In this document: piece by piece, positions 47,801-60,796 of the stretch | Layout: every line of letters starts with the position of its first letter | Numbering within the stretch: the stretch's first letter is position 1 | Assembly: GCA_954871525.1 (NCBI GenBank) | Contig: OX940863.1 | Location: 25,866,001 to 25,930,000, forward strand | From: Parietaria judaica | Lineage: Eukaryota; Streptophyta; Magnoliopsida; Rosales; Urticaceae | Reading direction: 5' to 3' | Length of the DNA: 64,000 bases | Position numbers and translations under genes: made by a program | The notes under the pieces: model-generated | What the model was told of the DNA's origin: nothing | What the model saw: the letters and a program-made list of their open reading frames with translations, nothing else | Database searches by the model: none

Positions 47801-50800
47801 TTGAAATTCCGTCCACCATTTCAATTTATCACTTTAGAAAGAAAAACAAAATGAATTTGCCGTTAACACTTTGAAGGTGTCCAAGGCTTAACGGCACATT
47901 TAAAATTTTGTTGCATATCAAATGAAAAAGAAAAATGACGGAATATATTGGAGAAGCAAAATAGTGATCACATTGGACACCTTAGCCGTGAAGAACAGTA
48001 AACAGTAGAAAATTCGGCAATGAAAAAACTAGACAAGATTTTGACCACAAATATTACATACTTATGCTTCTATTAAACCTTAATAAAGCAATAGAATTGA
48101 GCATGTGTTTCGTGACATAACAAGCGCGTATATATTCATACATATAATTTAATAACTGAGCAAATTATTTTCTTGAAATGTAGGTGGGAAATTTCATGCA
48201 CTACATAAGCCGATTCCTGGTGGGTTTCATCATAGGGTTCGCTAGGGTTTGGCAGATAAGTTTGGTCACGCTTTCGATCGTCCCGTTGATTGCTCTTGCC
48301 GGTGGCGTCTACGCCTATGTAGCCACCGGTCTCATTGCCCGAGTCCGAAAATCCTACGTCAAGGCTGGTGAGATCGCCGAAGAGGTAGTTAATTTGCTTC
48401 TCTTGTTCTCTCTAGAATTTGGCAAAAATTAAAACGACACATGAAATGTCCCTTTTAAAGGAAAGTTTACATAAATGGTGCACAGTAGTTTTAGAGTGGT
48501 TGTAAGATAGGGTTTGGTGCAATATACCTATCTTTTAAAACGACATTAACTTTTATGTTCCAGCTAAGATATTAAAGGTCAAGGAATTTGGAGTTGTGAG
48601 ACAAATTTGAAAACTACCTTTTTATTTTTATTATATATTACTGACAATCGAAGGTAGGGGTAAAATTGGGAATGAGTACCGAGCTTTTCGCCACGGAAGG
48701 ACATGTTTAATTTGAAATTAGTTATTTTAGTAAAAATACCTTTAAATCAAATAGTATATCCATGATAATAATACTGTAAATATATGGAGAAATATAGGTT
48801 CTTGTTCCGGATTTGGCATTTCTGCCAAAACCCGGAACCAGAATTTTTTGGATCCATATTAATTTGGGTCCAAAATTCTAGTTCTTAATTAAAATCTAAA
48901 ACTAAATATCCGGTTCTGATATTTTTTTTAGATTGATCATTCTTGTTGGCTGTCAGGCCAACGGTCCGGATTGGAAAAAAAAAATATAATCCATTTTTTT
49001 AGCTGAAACCAAGCTGGTCCAATTTTTACAAGCCTCGGTCTGATTAAATTTTTTCTAGAATGCCCAATTCTCGGGTTTCTGAAAAAAAAAACCTTCTTCT
49101 CGGACCAAAATTAGACCGTCACCGGGTCAAAACTGGACTCAATGTTGACCCGGTGTTATGATCAGTAGCTAGCAAGGTTAAAGAATTGTGTTAGGAAATA
49201 TTATTGTTTATACATTTTTCATTGGTAATTAAATGAGAAAAATTAATGTGCACCTAGAAGGTATACAATATTGTCATGACTCATGACTACGTGAAAACAG
49301 TTGGTGCGTAACACTTAATGCAAATCGACTATTGTGTCGGTCAAGTGAGATTATTTCTACTGCTCATCATCACTTCACGTTTCTTTTGTGCATACTGCCG
49401 AAACAATTTAAGGATGAACATATATATAATATATATATATAATTAATGAATGTGGCCAAGTTTCTATCACCGCTTAAAGTTGTTACTATAAAATATACAT
49501 GGCTCCTTGTAATTTGTTACCTATATACTGCTAGAAATTAAATATTCTTCACTATAATTATTTTAAGGAAATGGTAACAGTTGTATATTTGTACACGTAT
49601 GTTATGGACATTGATCTATGTATATAGTAAACATCCATTTTGTAACATATATACGAAACTTCTAAATTATACTATTTGATATATTGATGAGAAATGATTT
49701 ACATATATATATATATATATATAATAACAAAATAAATTGTCTAAATTTATAATAAACTTCAAACTCTGGTTTTGTTGTTTCATGAAATATGCATGTAGTG
49801 CTGATGATTCGATCATTATATCGGAACACGGAATCTTCTTTCCATTCTAACGGAAAATGGAAACGGAAATTTAGCCCGTTTGGGATTTGTATTTGCGCCC
49901 GCCCCTAGAAACGGAACGGAATGTAGGAGCTGCACGGGTTTGAAAATCCGTTTCAATAGGAGCATGACAAACAGCTAATTATAATTTCTTTATATAGCAC
50001 AAAACCAATGTTTGTTTCTCCAGTCTTCCCTTAATCAAGAAACCTATTGGTTCAAGAAAATCATCAAATCTATTTGAAGTATTGTTGTTGATTAATTGAA
50101 CTCAGGTGATTGGAAACGTGAGAACAGTGCAAGCATTTGCAGGAGAAGAGAAAGCCGTGAAGCTATACCGGTCGGCTCTAGCGCACACGTACATGTACGG
50201 CAAAAAGGCTGGGCTTGCGAAGGGTCTCGGGTTGGGTTTCATGCACTGCACTCTCTTCCTCTCCTGGGCTCTGCTCGTCTGGTACACCAGCATCGTGGTC
50301 CACAAGAGCATCGCCAACGGCGGCGAGTCCTTCACCACCATGCTCAACGTCGTCATCGCCGGCCTGTGAGCATTTAACGCCTTCTTATTGAGCTGTTTTT
50401 CAATTGTAGTCATTCTATTTTCCGTGCATGAAACGAAATGTAAACATTTTAAGACTCGTAATGAAGTGGCGGAACGATGATATGAATCTTCGGGGGAATA
50501 CGGGGCGCGATCAGTAATTATATATTGGGGTACGAAATCGAGAAATGAACTTTACGGGTAAAAAAATGAGAAATAATAAAAATCGGGTAAAAATTTGAAA
50601 AAAATGAAAACTTAGGGGGCAACTGTCTCTAGTGCCTTTTATGTAATTTTATTCGAGTTGGTTGAGTATTTGAAGTTTTATTATTCATTAAAGAATTTAT
50701 ATCATAGTGACGCACAAAAAATTATTACAATTACTTTATGTAAAACAAATAAATAAAAATAAAGTCAGTGTAACATTAGTGAACGTTATTCAATTTTTTG

Positions 50801-53498
50801 TAATTCATACAGCTTAAACTATAGTGTCTATGTTAATCAATTAGTACATTTTGATCTAAAGTTTTATCGTATTTCAGGTCGCTAGGCCAAGCAGCCTTGG
50901 ACATCTCGGCTTTCGTGCGAGCGAAGGCAGCGGCCTTTCCCATATTCGAGATGATCGAGCGGAACACAACGAGCAAGACGTCGAGCAGTTCGTCGGGTCT
51001 CAAGCTCGGGAAGCTCGAGGGCCGCATCCAGTTCAACAACGTGTCGTTCAGCTACCCTTCGCGCCCGGACGTGGTCATCTTCGACAGGCTCAGCCTCGAC
51101 ATTGCGTCGGGGAAGATCGTCGCCCTTGTGGGAGGCAGCGGCTCAGGGAAGAGCACAGTCATCTCACTGATCGAGCGCTTCTACGAGCCCCTCGGAGGGG
51201 AGATTCTGCTGGACGGGACGGACATTAGGCGGTTCGACCTCAAGTGGATGAGGCAGCAGATTGGGCTGGTCAACCAAGAGCCGGCGCTTTTCGCCACGAG
51301 CATCAGGGAGAACATCCTGTACGGAAAAGAAGAGGCTACGCTTGATGAGATCACGCGCGCCGCGAAGCTCTCCGAGGCCCTAACCTTCATCAACAACCTG
51401 CCTGACCGGTTTGAGACTCAGGTACTATTTAATTTTATTAGGGCTAATATGTGATGTTATGTTATAAAGGGGTTAAAGAGTACAATTTTTAAAGTTTGAA
51501 AGCAGGACCAAATGTTCTAATCCTGTGTTAGTTTTTATATCTAGTGAAGGCCTAATTGTGCTCTAACTCTTGAGCGTTGTTGTCCAGGTTGGCGAGAGAG
51601 GCATACAGCTCTCCGGCGGACAGAAGCAACGAATCGCGATATCGCGGGCCATTGTGAAGAACCCGTCGATTCTTCTGCTCGATGAAGCCACGAGTGCGCT
51701 CGACGCTGAGTCAGAGAAGAGCGTGCAGGAGGCGCTCGACCGCGTCATGGTGGGCCGTACCACCGTTGTCGTCGCTCACCGCCTATCCACTATCCGAAAT
51801 GCCGACGTCATAGCAGTTGTTCAAGAAGGAAAGATAGTGGAAACAGGCTGCCACGAAGAGCTCATTGCCAATCCACGCAGTGTCTATGCCTCGCTCGTTC
51901 ATCTCCAAGAAGCCGCTCCTCTGCAGCGCCTTCCCTCGGTTGGATCGAACCTCGGTCGCCCTCCAAGGTACGACGTTTATTAAGCATCATGATGTTCCAT
52001 TTCAAGTTCCGTATTAATAAGGCAAGTACAAATGTTCAATGCTGCACTTGTCTCTGCCTCTCAGCCTTAAGTACTCGCGAGAATTGTCGCGTACGACGAC
52101 TAGCTTTGGGGCAAGTTTTCGCTCCGACAAGGAATCAATGGGGCGTATCGGCGATACGATAGAAGGGGGGAAGCAAATACGTGTCTCGTCGAGGAGACTC
52201 TACTCCATGATCGGCCCCGACTGGCATTACGGAGTGATTGGTACTTTTTGCGCATTCATCGCTGGAGCTCAAATGCCTCTCTTCGCGCTCGGGATATCAC
52301 ACGCGCTCGTGTCGTATTACATGGGCTGGGAAGTGACAAAGCGCGAGGTGAAGAAGATCTCGCTGCTTTTCTGCGGAGGCTCGATCATCACCGTCGTCGT
52401 TCACGCCATTGAGCATTATTGCTTCGGAATTATGGGAGAGCGTCTCACTCTACGCGTCAGAGAGAGGATCTTTTCTGGTATGTTTAACTGTTTGGAGAGT
52501 TACTTGTGATGCAATTAAGTACTTTTTTGCTGATAAGCTCTGTTTATTTTTCTTCTTTTTGTAGCTATGTTGAGGAACGAGATCGGATGGTTCGACAAAA
52601 TGGAGAACACGAGCTCTATGCTCTCATCGCGCCTAGAGAGCGACTCGAGTTTGATGAAGACGATCGTTGTTGACCGGTCGACGATTCTGCTTCAGAATGT
52701 CGGCCTTGTAACTGCCTCGTTCATCATTTCGTTCCTCCTCAATTGGAGGATTACACTTGTCGTTTTGGCCACTTATCCGTTGATCATCAGCGGCCACATC
52801 AGCGAGGTTTTTCTCAATCTTTGGTTTTTATACAGCCAATTGGAAGCATATATTTTCTACGGGTGAAACCGGATCCAGGTTTTGTTCATACTTCTAATAA
52901 ATACAGGTCCTTATTTTCAAGGCTTCCATATCGGGACTGAGCCGGGCAATAATTAGAAGTAAAAACAATATCCGGATCCGGTTTTACTAGGACCGGAAAC
53001 CGGTGGCCTAGTCTAAATTTTCATCCCTATATGTCCGCTTATCTAAATTTTGTCGCGTGATTTGCAGAAACTCTTCATGCAAGGGTACGGTGGAAACTTG
53101 AGCAAAGCTTATCTTAAGGCCAACATGTTAGCTGGCGAGGCCGTGAGTAACATCCGAACCGTTGCCGCTTTTTGCGCCGAGGAGAAGGTACTTGACCTCT
53201 ACGCGCGCGAGCTGGTCGAGCCATCGAAACGCTCGTTCACTCGCGGCCAAATTGCAGGGATTTTCTACGGCATATCGCAGTTCTTCATCTTCTCATCCTA
53301 CGGCCTGGCCTTATGGTAAATGCTATTACTTGCTCTATCACTACTTTCAAATAAATTAATTGGCACAAATATCCCTTAAATTTTCTAATTGGTGCAAATT
53401 TGGTTGCTTATTATTATTATTATTATTACTACTACTACTATTATTATTATTATTATTACTACTACTATTATTATTATTATTATTATTATTATTACTAC

Positions 53499-53535
<37 letters not shown>

Positions 53536-55508
53536 TATAGATTTCATAGGTTATAAACATTTTTATTTTAGGGTCAGAATATTACTCTCTGCTATAATAT
53601 CAATAAATTTTATCATCTAAATAGGTTGTTACACTTTAATTACGTTAATGATATAATAAATAATAGTTTGAACTTACTAAGATCAGGTAAATAACATTTT
53701 TTTTATCAATTTTAAATGATTAAAGAAGGGGGTGTTATGCGTCAAAAATGAGAATTTAGGGAGCAAAATACTGTAGAACAAGTTAATAAATTAGTATATT
53801 ATTAGTATACTACCGAATGATATAATGATAATGACTTTATAACTCTTGTCTTTTGCACAGGTATGGTTCTGTTTTGATGGAAAAAGAGTTGTCTAGCTTT
53901 AAATCTGTGATGAAATCCTTCATGGTTCTGATTGTGACGGCGCTAGCTATGGGTGAGACGCTGGCATTGGCGCCGGATCTTCTGAAGGGCAACCAAATGG
54001 TGGCGTCGGTGTTTGAGCTTTTGGACAGAAAGACGGAAGTGAGCGGTGACGTGGGAGAGGAACTGGTGGCCGTGGACGGAACTATCGAGCTGAGGGACGT
54101 CCACTTTTGCTACCCTTCTCGGCCCGAGGTTGTGATCTTCAAGGAATTCAACTTGAAGGTCCGATCGGGCAAGAGCATGGCGTTGGTCGGGCAGAGCGGC
54201 TCGGGCAAAAGCTCGGTGATCTCGCTCATTCTCCGGTTCTACGATCCTCTTTCAGGGAAAGTTATGATAGATGGTAAGCTTTTCTAAGGCATTTAATCTT
54301 CTACTTTGCTTGAGAATTTGCATACTTTAAACTTTTAGCTCTTTATCACATTTTGCTATTTTCCCACCCTTTATAAAGGAACATTTTTTTAATACCCTCT
54401 ATTTTCATAAACAAACAAATATACTCTCTAAGTGTGTTCTGATAATACTACCCTCTAATTTTTTAATTTGTAATAAATTTCATAAAAAAACTCCTAAAAT
54501 TAAGTGTTGGTAATATATTAGCTATATGAAAATTAATTGGTAGATTTTTACAAAAAATTAAAAATAAAGGGTAAATAAAAGTAAATTCTGAATAAATAAG
54601 AAAAAATCTTAGGGTTTTTTTTTTTTTTTTTTAATTAAAACGATAGAACAATATAAAAAGGAAATTAAACACACTTTGTAGCTATATCTTAGTTGTTTTT
54701 GAAAATTGAAGATATATAGAGCAAATAATATTCTTAAATTATTGCTCTTAAACATTAAACCATAAAAACACGATAAATAATAGATTTCACGAGTATCAAT
54801 TTAAATAATGTTCATTATTTCTAGGATTATAGTAGGTTAAATTGAATAAATCAAGCTACATTTCAAGAATACTAGTTCAAAAAGAATCAATTAACTAAAT
54901 TAATTTTATTGACCTTTTCTACAATTTTCTTGTCCTAACACAATGTCAATTATTTCTCAGGGAAAGACATCCGGAAACTGAAGCTCAAGTCCCTGCGAAA
55001 ACACATCGGCCTGGTTCAGCAAGAGCCGGCCCTCTTTGCAACGTCGATCTACGAGAACATCCTCTACGGGAAAGAAGAAGCGACCGAGGCTGAGGTCATC
55101 GAGGCCGCGAAGCTCGCGAACGCGCACAGCTTCATCAGCGCCCTCCCTGAGGGCTACTCCACAAAGGTGGGCGAGCGTGGCGTGCAGCTCTCAGGAGGCC
55201 AGAGGCAGCGCGTCGCCATCGCGCGCGCTGTCTTGAAAAATCCCGAGATTTTGCTCCTCGACGAGGCCACGAGCGCGCTCGACGTGGAGTCCGAGCGCGT
55301 GGTCCAGCAAGCGCTGGACCGGCTCACGAAGAACCGGACGACAGTGGTGGTGGCCCACCGCCTCTCGACGATCAAGAACGCCGATCAGATCTCCGTCATC
55401 CAGGACGGGAAGATCATCGAGCAGGGGACGCATTCGGGGCTCGTGGAGAAGCAAAACGGAGCGTATTACAAGCTGATCAACATTCAGCAACAGCAAAATC
55501 AGCAGTGA
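44812..55508 (+). CDS. ABCB-type full-size ABC transporter, ABCB2-like (12 exons)
   Basis: Modelled exons are 44812-45078, 45368-45422, 45508-45683, 48184-48384, 50106-50365, 50878-51421, 51588-51967, 52065-52477, 52565-52806, 53068-53315, 53861-54273 and 54961-55508. All have GT-AG junctions and agreeing phases and give 1248 residues, close to the usual 1250-1280. The architecture is TMD1 (about 35-330), NBD1 (370-600), linker, TMD2 (660-960) and NBD2 (1000-1240). NBD1 has Walker [10 protein letters not shown] (405-413), LSGGQ (509-513), ILLLDE (529-534) and H-loop His565. NBD2 has GQSGSGKSS (1039-1047), LSGGQ (1143-1147) and ILLLDE (1163-1168). All catalytic motifs are intact, so it should be an ATP-driven exporter of the P-glycoprotein class, probably at the plasma membrane. 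Relatives export auxin or other compounds; the substrate here is not known. Sequence is closest to ABCB2/ABCB10 by recall. Confidence 0.95.
45684..48183 (+). other. Intron 3 of the ABCB gene (2.5 kb)
   Basis: Donor AAG|GTAACA and acceptor TGTAG|GTG. This is the largest intron. It contains one AGTAAAACCTC-type MITE near its 5' end and otherwise AT-rich sequence with no gene. Confidence 0.85.
45863..46038 (+). mobile_element. AGTAAAACCTC-ended MITE, copy 4, in an ABCB intron
   Basis: It begins TACAGTAAAACCTTCGTAC and ends TTCTACTACTGTA, with ATTAATTTATCG and TATTGGGAC inside. It is more diverged than copy 3. It lies in intron 3, well away from the splice sites. Confidence 0.65.
48385..50105 (+). 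other. Intron 4 of the ABCB gene (1.7 kb)
   Basis: Donor GAG|GTAGTT and acceptor CTCAG|GTG. It contains hAT-MITE-like debris at about 48650-49160 (starting near TAGGGGTAAAATTGGG, with CCGGATT and ACCCGG motifs) whose ends I could not pair. It also has a (TA)n tract near 49700 and a GC-richer patch at 49820-49960. Confidence 0.8.
52807..53067 (+). other. Intron 9 of the ABCB gene with hAT-like debris
   Basis: Donor GAG|GTTTTT and acceptor TTGCAG|AAA. Positions 52858-53030 have GGGTGAAACCGGATCC at one side and GGATCCGGTTTTAC and TTTTCATCCCTA at the other. This suggests a short degenerate inverted-repeat element without a clear target duplication. Confidence 0.6.
53407..53535. repeat. (ATT/ACT)n trinucleotide microsatellite in ABCB intron 10
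   Basis: About 129 bases consist of ATT triplets interrupted by three clusters of ACT. It is read through in several frames as poly-Leu or poly-Asn but lies between the exon ends 53315 and 53861, so it is intronic. Confidence 0.9.
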
Positions 55509-56419
55509 CAAACGCATAGTATATTGGAACATGGTGTAAAAGTTGAAGGGTTTTGTTTGATATTGGCACCCTTGTAATAGTAATATTATGTTTTATTGTT
55601 TTTTGGTTTTTTTACTGAAAAATATTTGACATACTGCAAGAAATTGTTGAGTTCTGAAAATAAAAATATACGATGTGAAATGTGCTCGGTATTGAATAAT
55701 ATACTTCCTTACAAAAATTGGAAACGATCAAAATAATTGATGAAGTGACAAAATATTCGATAATAGTGTTCAAAATTTATGAATGTGATATTAAAAGAAA
55801 AAGCAAAATAAAATAAAACATCACATAAATAGAAATATCCCAAATAAGAAGCTACAAAGACATTGAATGTCATATATATTAATATTAGTTATTCCTTATA
55901 ACTACTAGTAGGGATATTTTTGGCAGAACTACCACCACGAAGTATCATTTGTTTGGGTATTATTGAAAATCAAATTATTCGTGACAAAAGCAGCCTCAAA
56001 TGCACACGTGTCATGCGACAAAAGTATCAACTTTTATATTAATGTTGTTCAGACACATTTAAATGGAGGAATTGGCGACAAAAATATTCAAGATATCAGT
56101 ATTAGTGTTGTATTCCTACCAAAGTTTTGAAAAACGTTCAAGTTTACTCGAAAAATTGTATTTCTTACATTTTTATCCATAATTTTTTGGGAGAATGATG
56201 CGGCAGTTATGAGTTTCCTTTGGAAACGTGGAACCGCGAAAGCCGAAAGTATCTTGGAAGACTGATCACGATAATCACAGAGATTCCCGAAGATCCTAGG
56301 CGCATTTTCTACTAATAAGCATTACTTGTCATTTTATTTTATTTTCGGCTTTGAATTTACGTGTCACGTTAATTTCTGGATTATTTCCTTGTTGCAAGAT
56401 TTTGTTTGATCTTTATCAT
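55509..56419. other. 3' flank of the ABCB gene
   Basis: It holds the likely 3' untranslated region (T-rich, about 55510-55700) and then intergenic DNA up to the LTR at 56420. No further gene was seen. Confidence 0.6.
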
Positions 56420-57211
56420 TGTAGATGGCGATTTTCACCACCCTTTTCCAGTCACAAAGACAATCACCATATAACAAATAAACAAGAATAAATGATGAAT
56501 ATCTCTGTTTTATTATATTTTCCGAAATGAGCTCGGTTTCCTTCCGTTGAATAGCTGGACAGATGAAGGATCATGAACATCCGCTCTCTCTATTTCCTCT
56601 CTCTTTTTCCTTAGCCTTTTCTATTACAAGACCCCCTCTTTCTCTTTTCGGGGCTTTTTTTCTCCAATTTTTCGAACCCTTCCCAATGAGGCTTATCTTG
56701 CCTTTTATAGAGTTTTACAATGCCTTTTTTCCCGCGTCTTTCCCGCTTTTTTCCCTTTAATCATTCCTTTTCTGGCGTGATTGGAGGGCAACATGGTCAA
56801 TTCTTGCTTTATGTCGCTTCCGAGCAGGCTGCCGTTATGGGTAGGTGCGCCTCATTAAATGCGCATCCCGTCAGCCGTCATTCGGCTCTGCAAGCCTCGT
56901 CGCTGACGCTCTCATCGAGTGAGTAGGTCGGCTTCATTAAATGCACGTCTCGTCAAGGGTCATTCGACCCTGCACAATCATCATGACGAAGTTCCTCGTC
57001 GGGTGTGATGGGACGCTTCATCGCAACTTGCTCTCGCGTGGCTGCGTCTCCTCATGGATGAACCTCCTCGGGGGTACTCTTCCTCGGGGATGTTCCTCCT
57101 CGGGGATAATCCCCCTCGGGTGACGAGCTTCCTCGCCTCCTCTCATGTCGTTTATGGGCAAAACGACACGAGTTTTGTTGAGGATGGATTTGACCAAATC
57201 CGACCTTAACA
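56420..57211 (-). repeat. 3' LTR of the Tat-type element
   Basis: On the minus strand it begins TGTTAAGGTCGGATTTGGTC and ends GCCATCTACA. It is 792 bp. It matches the 780-bp solo LTR at 23902-24681 closely in both outer ends and interior (for example GATTATCCCCGAGGAGGAAC). Confidence 0.9.
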
Positions 57212-58023
57212 GTTAGTCCCCTATTTTATCAAGTGTATACACTTGGTAAAATAAAGTATAACTGTTTCGGAGGTCGGCTCTCGCCGGCCTTATTTGGTTC
57301 CTGGTCGGTGATTGCTTCTTCGGCTCCTCGCGTGGTTATATTGCTCAGCCGCTTCCTTTCTTCGCTAGGCCTCCTTCGCGTCCCCCCTTGTTGCGAGCCG
57401 GGTCCCTTGTCGGCGAGGGCTATCGTGACTTAAACGTCGCTGGCATTTTGGTGGAGAACCCTCTTCGCTTACCTAAATCCTGTAAAATACCGAAATATAC
57501 GCCTCGAAGGCCAAAGGTGTAAACGTAAACACGCATTTTGTAAGTATAACAATATAACTTTCTCGACGAAACTCCTAGCGATGAAGATTTCTCAATGATG
57601 TTGAACGAGGAATTTTTCCCGCGAAGATCCCTGTTAACGATCGGGGAAGCCCGACTCTCTCGCTTCTCCGACCGTTGCTTGGGTCTGGGTCCAACCTTGG
57701 TTTGCTTTCCCAAAAACCTGCCAGCCTCGAATCTTACGCATGTCCCTTCAGCATTGAATGCCCACCCCTTTTCGCATTCGAGTGCTTGTAGAGATATGTA
57801 ACGGGCCCTTTATACGAGCCGTTGATGAGTTAGCAAGCTTTGAATTTGGGCCGTCAGATCAAGACGTGTCTATCTATCCTTCTCCCCCTTCTATAAATTC
57901 GAAGCTCATACCCACTTTATAGACATTTTTGTATTTTCAAGAACTCTCTCAAAGTTTCTTTTTCGTTGTTATCCGCATTCCCTCACCTCCAAGCTTCTTC
58001 TTCCTTCTCCCTTAGACGCCTCG
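57212..58023 (+). promoter_or_regulatory. Polypurine tract and promoter/leader of the antisense gene
   Basis: On the minus strand AATAGGGGACTAAC abuts the LTR, where a polypurine tract for plus-strand priming is expected. On the plus strand a TATAAATTC box at 57892-57900 lies about 125 bases before the ATG at 58024, preceded by a pyrimidine-rich stretch. This suggests the antisense gene has its own promoter. Confidence 0.5.
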
Positions 58024-60534
58024 ATGGCTCCTTCCCGCTCCGGCCCAGTCTTTAAGACTCGAAGTCCCCCTTCCGTCATGACGGAAGAGGGTTTGAAGTT
58101 TATCGTCGACAACCATTCTGACTCAGAGGTCTGTTTTGCACGTTTCCCTTTCGAGGGTGAATTTGCCGACGAGCCTCAGAGCGACTTCGTCTGTGTATAT
58201 GAGTCGTTCTTCCGCGTCGTCGGTCTTCGCTTCCCGGTGCCTCTCTTGGTCATGGCGTTTCTCTACGCCTTCGGGGTTTCGATCGCTCAGGTGAGCCCCA
58301 ACACTCTTCGCCTCCTCCTTTGCACACTCGCCATTGCATGTGAGCAGAAAGTGGAGCTCACGCTCGAGGACCTAATGCGCCTCTTCAAGGTCTCCCGCAA
58401 TCCGAAGAATCTGGGTCGCTTTGCCATCTCTCATCGCGTCCAGCCGCACATTGTCCTTAACACGCCGTCGAACGAGTCCGGTTGGGAGAATAAGAATTTC
58501 TTCGTTCGCGTGGACAACTCCAACTTCGGTCCCCACCATGCTTTCATACCGAGAGATTTTGTGCTCGAGGGAGTGGACCTCCCTCGATTTAAGCCCGAGG
58601 AGAATGAAGAGGCCGAGGCGCGGTTCAAAAGCATCCACGCTGCTCTCCTTGCCAACCCCGGGCAGGATCCGACGCCCCTCGCTTCATGGGGCTCACCCCC
58701 CGAGAGGGCGGTTTCTTGAGTAAACGCCCCGTCGAGGATACTGGTGACGAGCAGCGAACAAGAACGAGGACGGAGTCCGCTGCCCGCTCCTCGCCAGATA
58801 CTTCCCGCTCCTCGAGGAGATCTCCTCGAGAAGAAAGCTCTGCGGGCAAGCGCCCCGCCGAGGAAGTGTGTGATGCTTCCCCCGCGAAGAAGGCGAGAGT
58901 TCCCGACCCGACTCCTGAACTCGAAGTTGCTGGTCCGTCTCGAGGAACAACGGAGGGAGCCTCGGGCACCGCGCCTGTCGAGGGCACAGTGGGGAGGACG
59001 GGACTGGCGGCGGACGCACGCGCACGCCCCGCCGTGGACCCGCGGGAGAGACTGGAGTTAGATGACATCAGGCATCTGGTCGTCGCGCCGAATGCTCCTC
59101 CTCCACCTCCGTTGGGGACCGAAAACCCCATTCCTCTTTCTGCTCCGGGGGTCGCGACCCGGTCTTCCCCGTCACCGCCTTGGGGAATCCCCGACGAAGC
59201 GACGCGGGACTCGGTCGCGGCCTCAATGCCTCCGAGTCAGTCGTTGGTCACAGAGACCAATGCTTCTAACGATGGAGATACGGGTCCTGTTGGCGAGGAA
59301 AGCGCTCCAAAACAGATCCTCTTCGGGCCCGAGGAGGAACAATCCGGGGTGCACCCCGAGGTGAATCTCGCTGGCCCGAAGCTTCTCCCTGACGCACCTG
59401 GCGTCGAGGCCCTCGAGGGCTCAGTGGTCCGGCCTTCTCCCAATCTTACTGGCGTCTCCAGCTCGCAAGCACTTCTTGTCACTCCTTCTAGCGCGTCGCC
59501 TAAATCAACGGATGACTCGGCGCAACCTTCTGTGCCATCCCTTGACCCCGAGGAAGTCCCCGATTAGGCACCTACCGGGTCGCCACGGGCCCAAGCCAAC
59601 TTCCCAGCCTTGCCGCCTCCGGGAGCACTTCCCGTGGCCGAAGCCTCTCACGGGCTCGTCGAGCCTTCCAGCGATCCCGTGGGGAACTTGGAACTGGTTG
59701 ACCGCGTTGCCCGGGGGGAACTTAGTCCGAGGACGGTTTGAGGCCTCCACCCGCGACGGGCAGAAGTTCCAGGAGCAGGCTGAGAAGCTTTCCTCGGAGC
59801 TTGACGAAGCCAATTCCGCCTTGGAGTTGGAAGTTTCGTTGCGTCGGGCCGCCGAGGCTGAGCTCAACGAAGCCAAGTCCGTCTTGGAGTCCGAAAGCTC
59901 GTTGCGTCGGGCCGTTGAGGCTGAGCTCGCGGAACAGCAAAACTCTCGCGCTGTTAAGGAGGCGAGCCTCTCCGACAAGCTCCGGCTTCAGGCTGAATGC
60001 CTCGCTCAGATTGGCGAAGCCGTCGGCGTATCGCCCGAACAAGAAGACCAGCTGGCATTTCGGGTCAATGCCGTGTTGAGGAAGTTCGCCGAGGACTTAG
60101 AAGCCGCGCGAGCCGAGGCAGTCGAGGAGCGTCGCGGCCGAGAGCGCTTGTTCGAGGAGGCCCAAGCCAAGCTGGAGCGCCTCTCGGCGAGGTATGATTT
60201 TCTCGATCAATCAATCAACGCCCATCGCTTGGCCGCCGCGTACCATGCCAATATTGCCTTGGTTGAGAAAAACCCCCTGGCGGCATAAGCCGGGGGCCTC
60301 AACACCCGCTTATCTTCGTGGCGCGAAAGCCGTGATAAGCACCGGGCCGTGGTCAAAGGACTGGACAAGAAGTCTGCCAGGAATCCCGGCTCTCCTCCGC
60401 TCTCCCCCTGCAAACCGGCAGCCTCGTACTGCCAGAGACTTGAAGACCTTATCTCGGAGGGGGCCGCCCTCGGGTCTGTGTCACGCGACCGGTCCGTCTC
60501 GAGCACCGAGACCCCGGCGCTCCCGGAGCCCACG

Positions 60535-60796
60535 GTATAGGACGTTTTCTCGGAGCCTCCCTTTCAATTTTCCGCTTACGCCTCTATTTTGTAAATTCCG
60601 CATTTTGTGGTTCTCTCTGTAATCCAAGCATAATTATCATATGAATAAAAGAGAATCTTCCTCGGGTTACTTTTTCCTTTCATCGTCAAGCCTTTCCCTG
60701 CCATCGCCCTTGTATACTTGCCTTTCCTTTATCCCTTCTCTTGTCGGGCTTCTTTATTATTTCTTCCGTATCCCCACTCTCTCTTTTTCTTCGCAG
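60535..60796 (+). other. Intron of the antisense gene
   Basis: Donor CCACG|GTATAG and acceptor TCGCAG|GCC, phase 0. The joined frame continues ACG-GCC. Confidence 0.65.

Noticed and set aside
48650..49160. An intact hAT MITE in ABCB intron 4
   Set aside because: One end resembles TAGGGGTAAAATTGG but no inverse end or target duplication was found; treated as debris.
53356..53620. ORFs coding poly-Asn or poly-Leu
   Set aside because: They are readings of an ATT/ACT microsatellite inside ABCB intron 10, bounded by good splice sites at 53316 and 53860.
58686..59567. A separate 293-residue protein
   Set aside because: It is the Pro/Ser-rich middle of the antisense gene in a shifted frame, not an independent gene.
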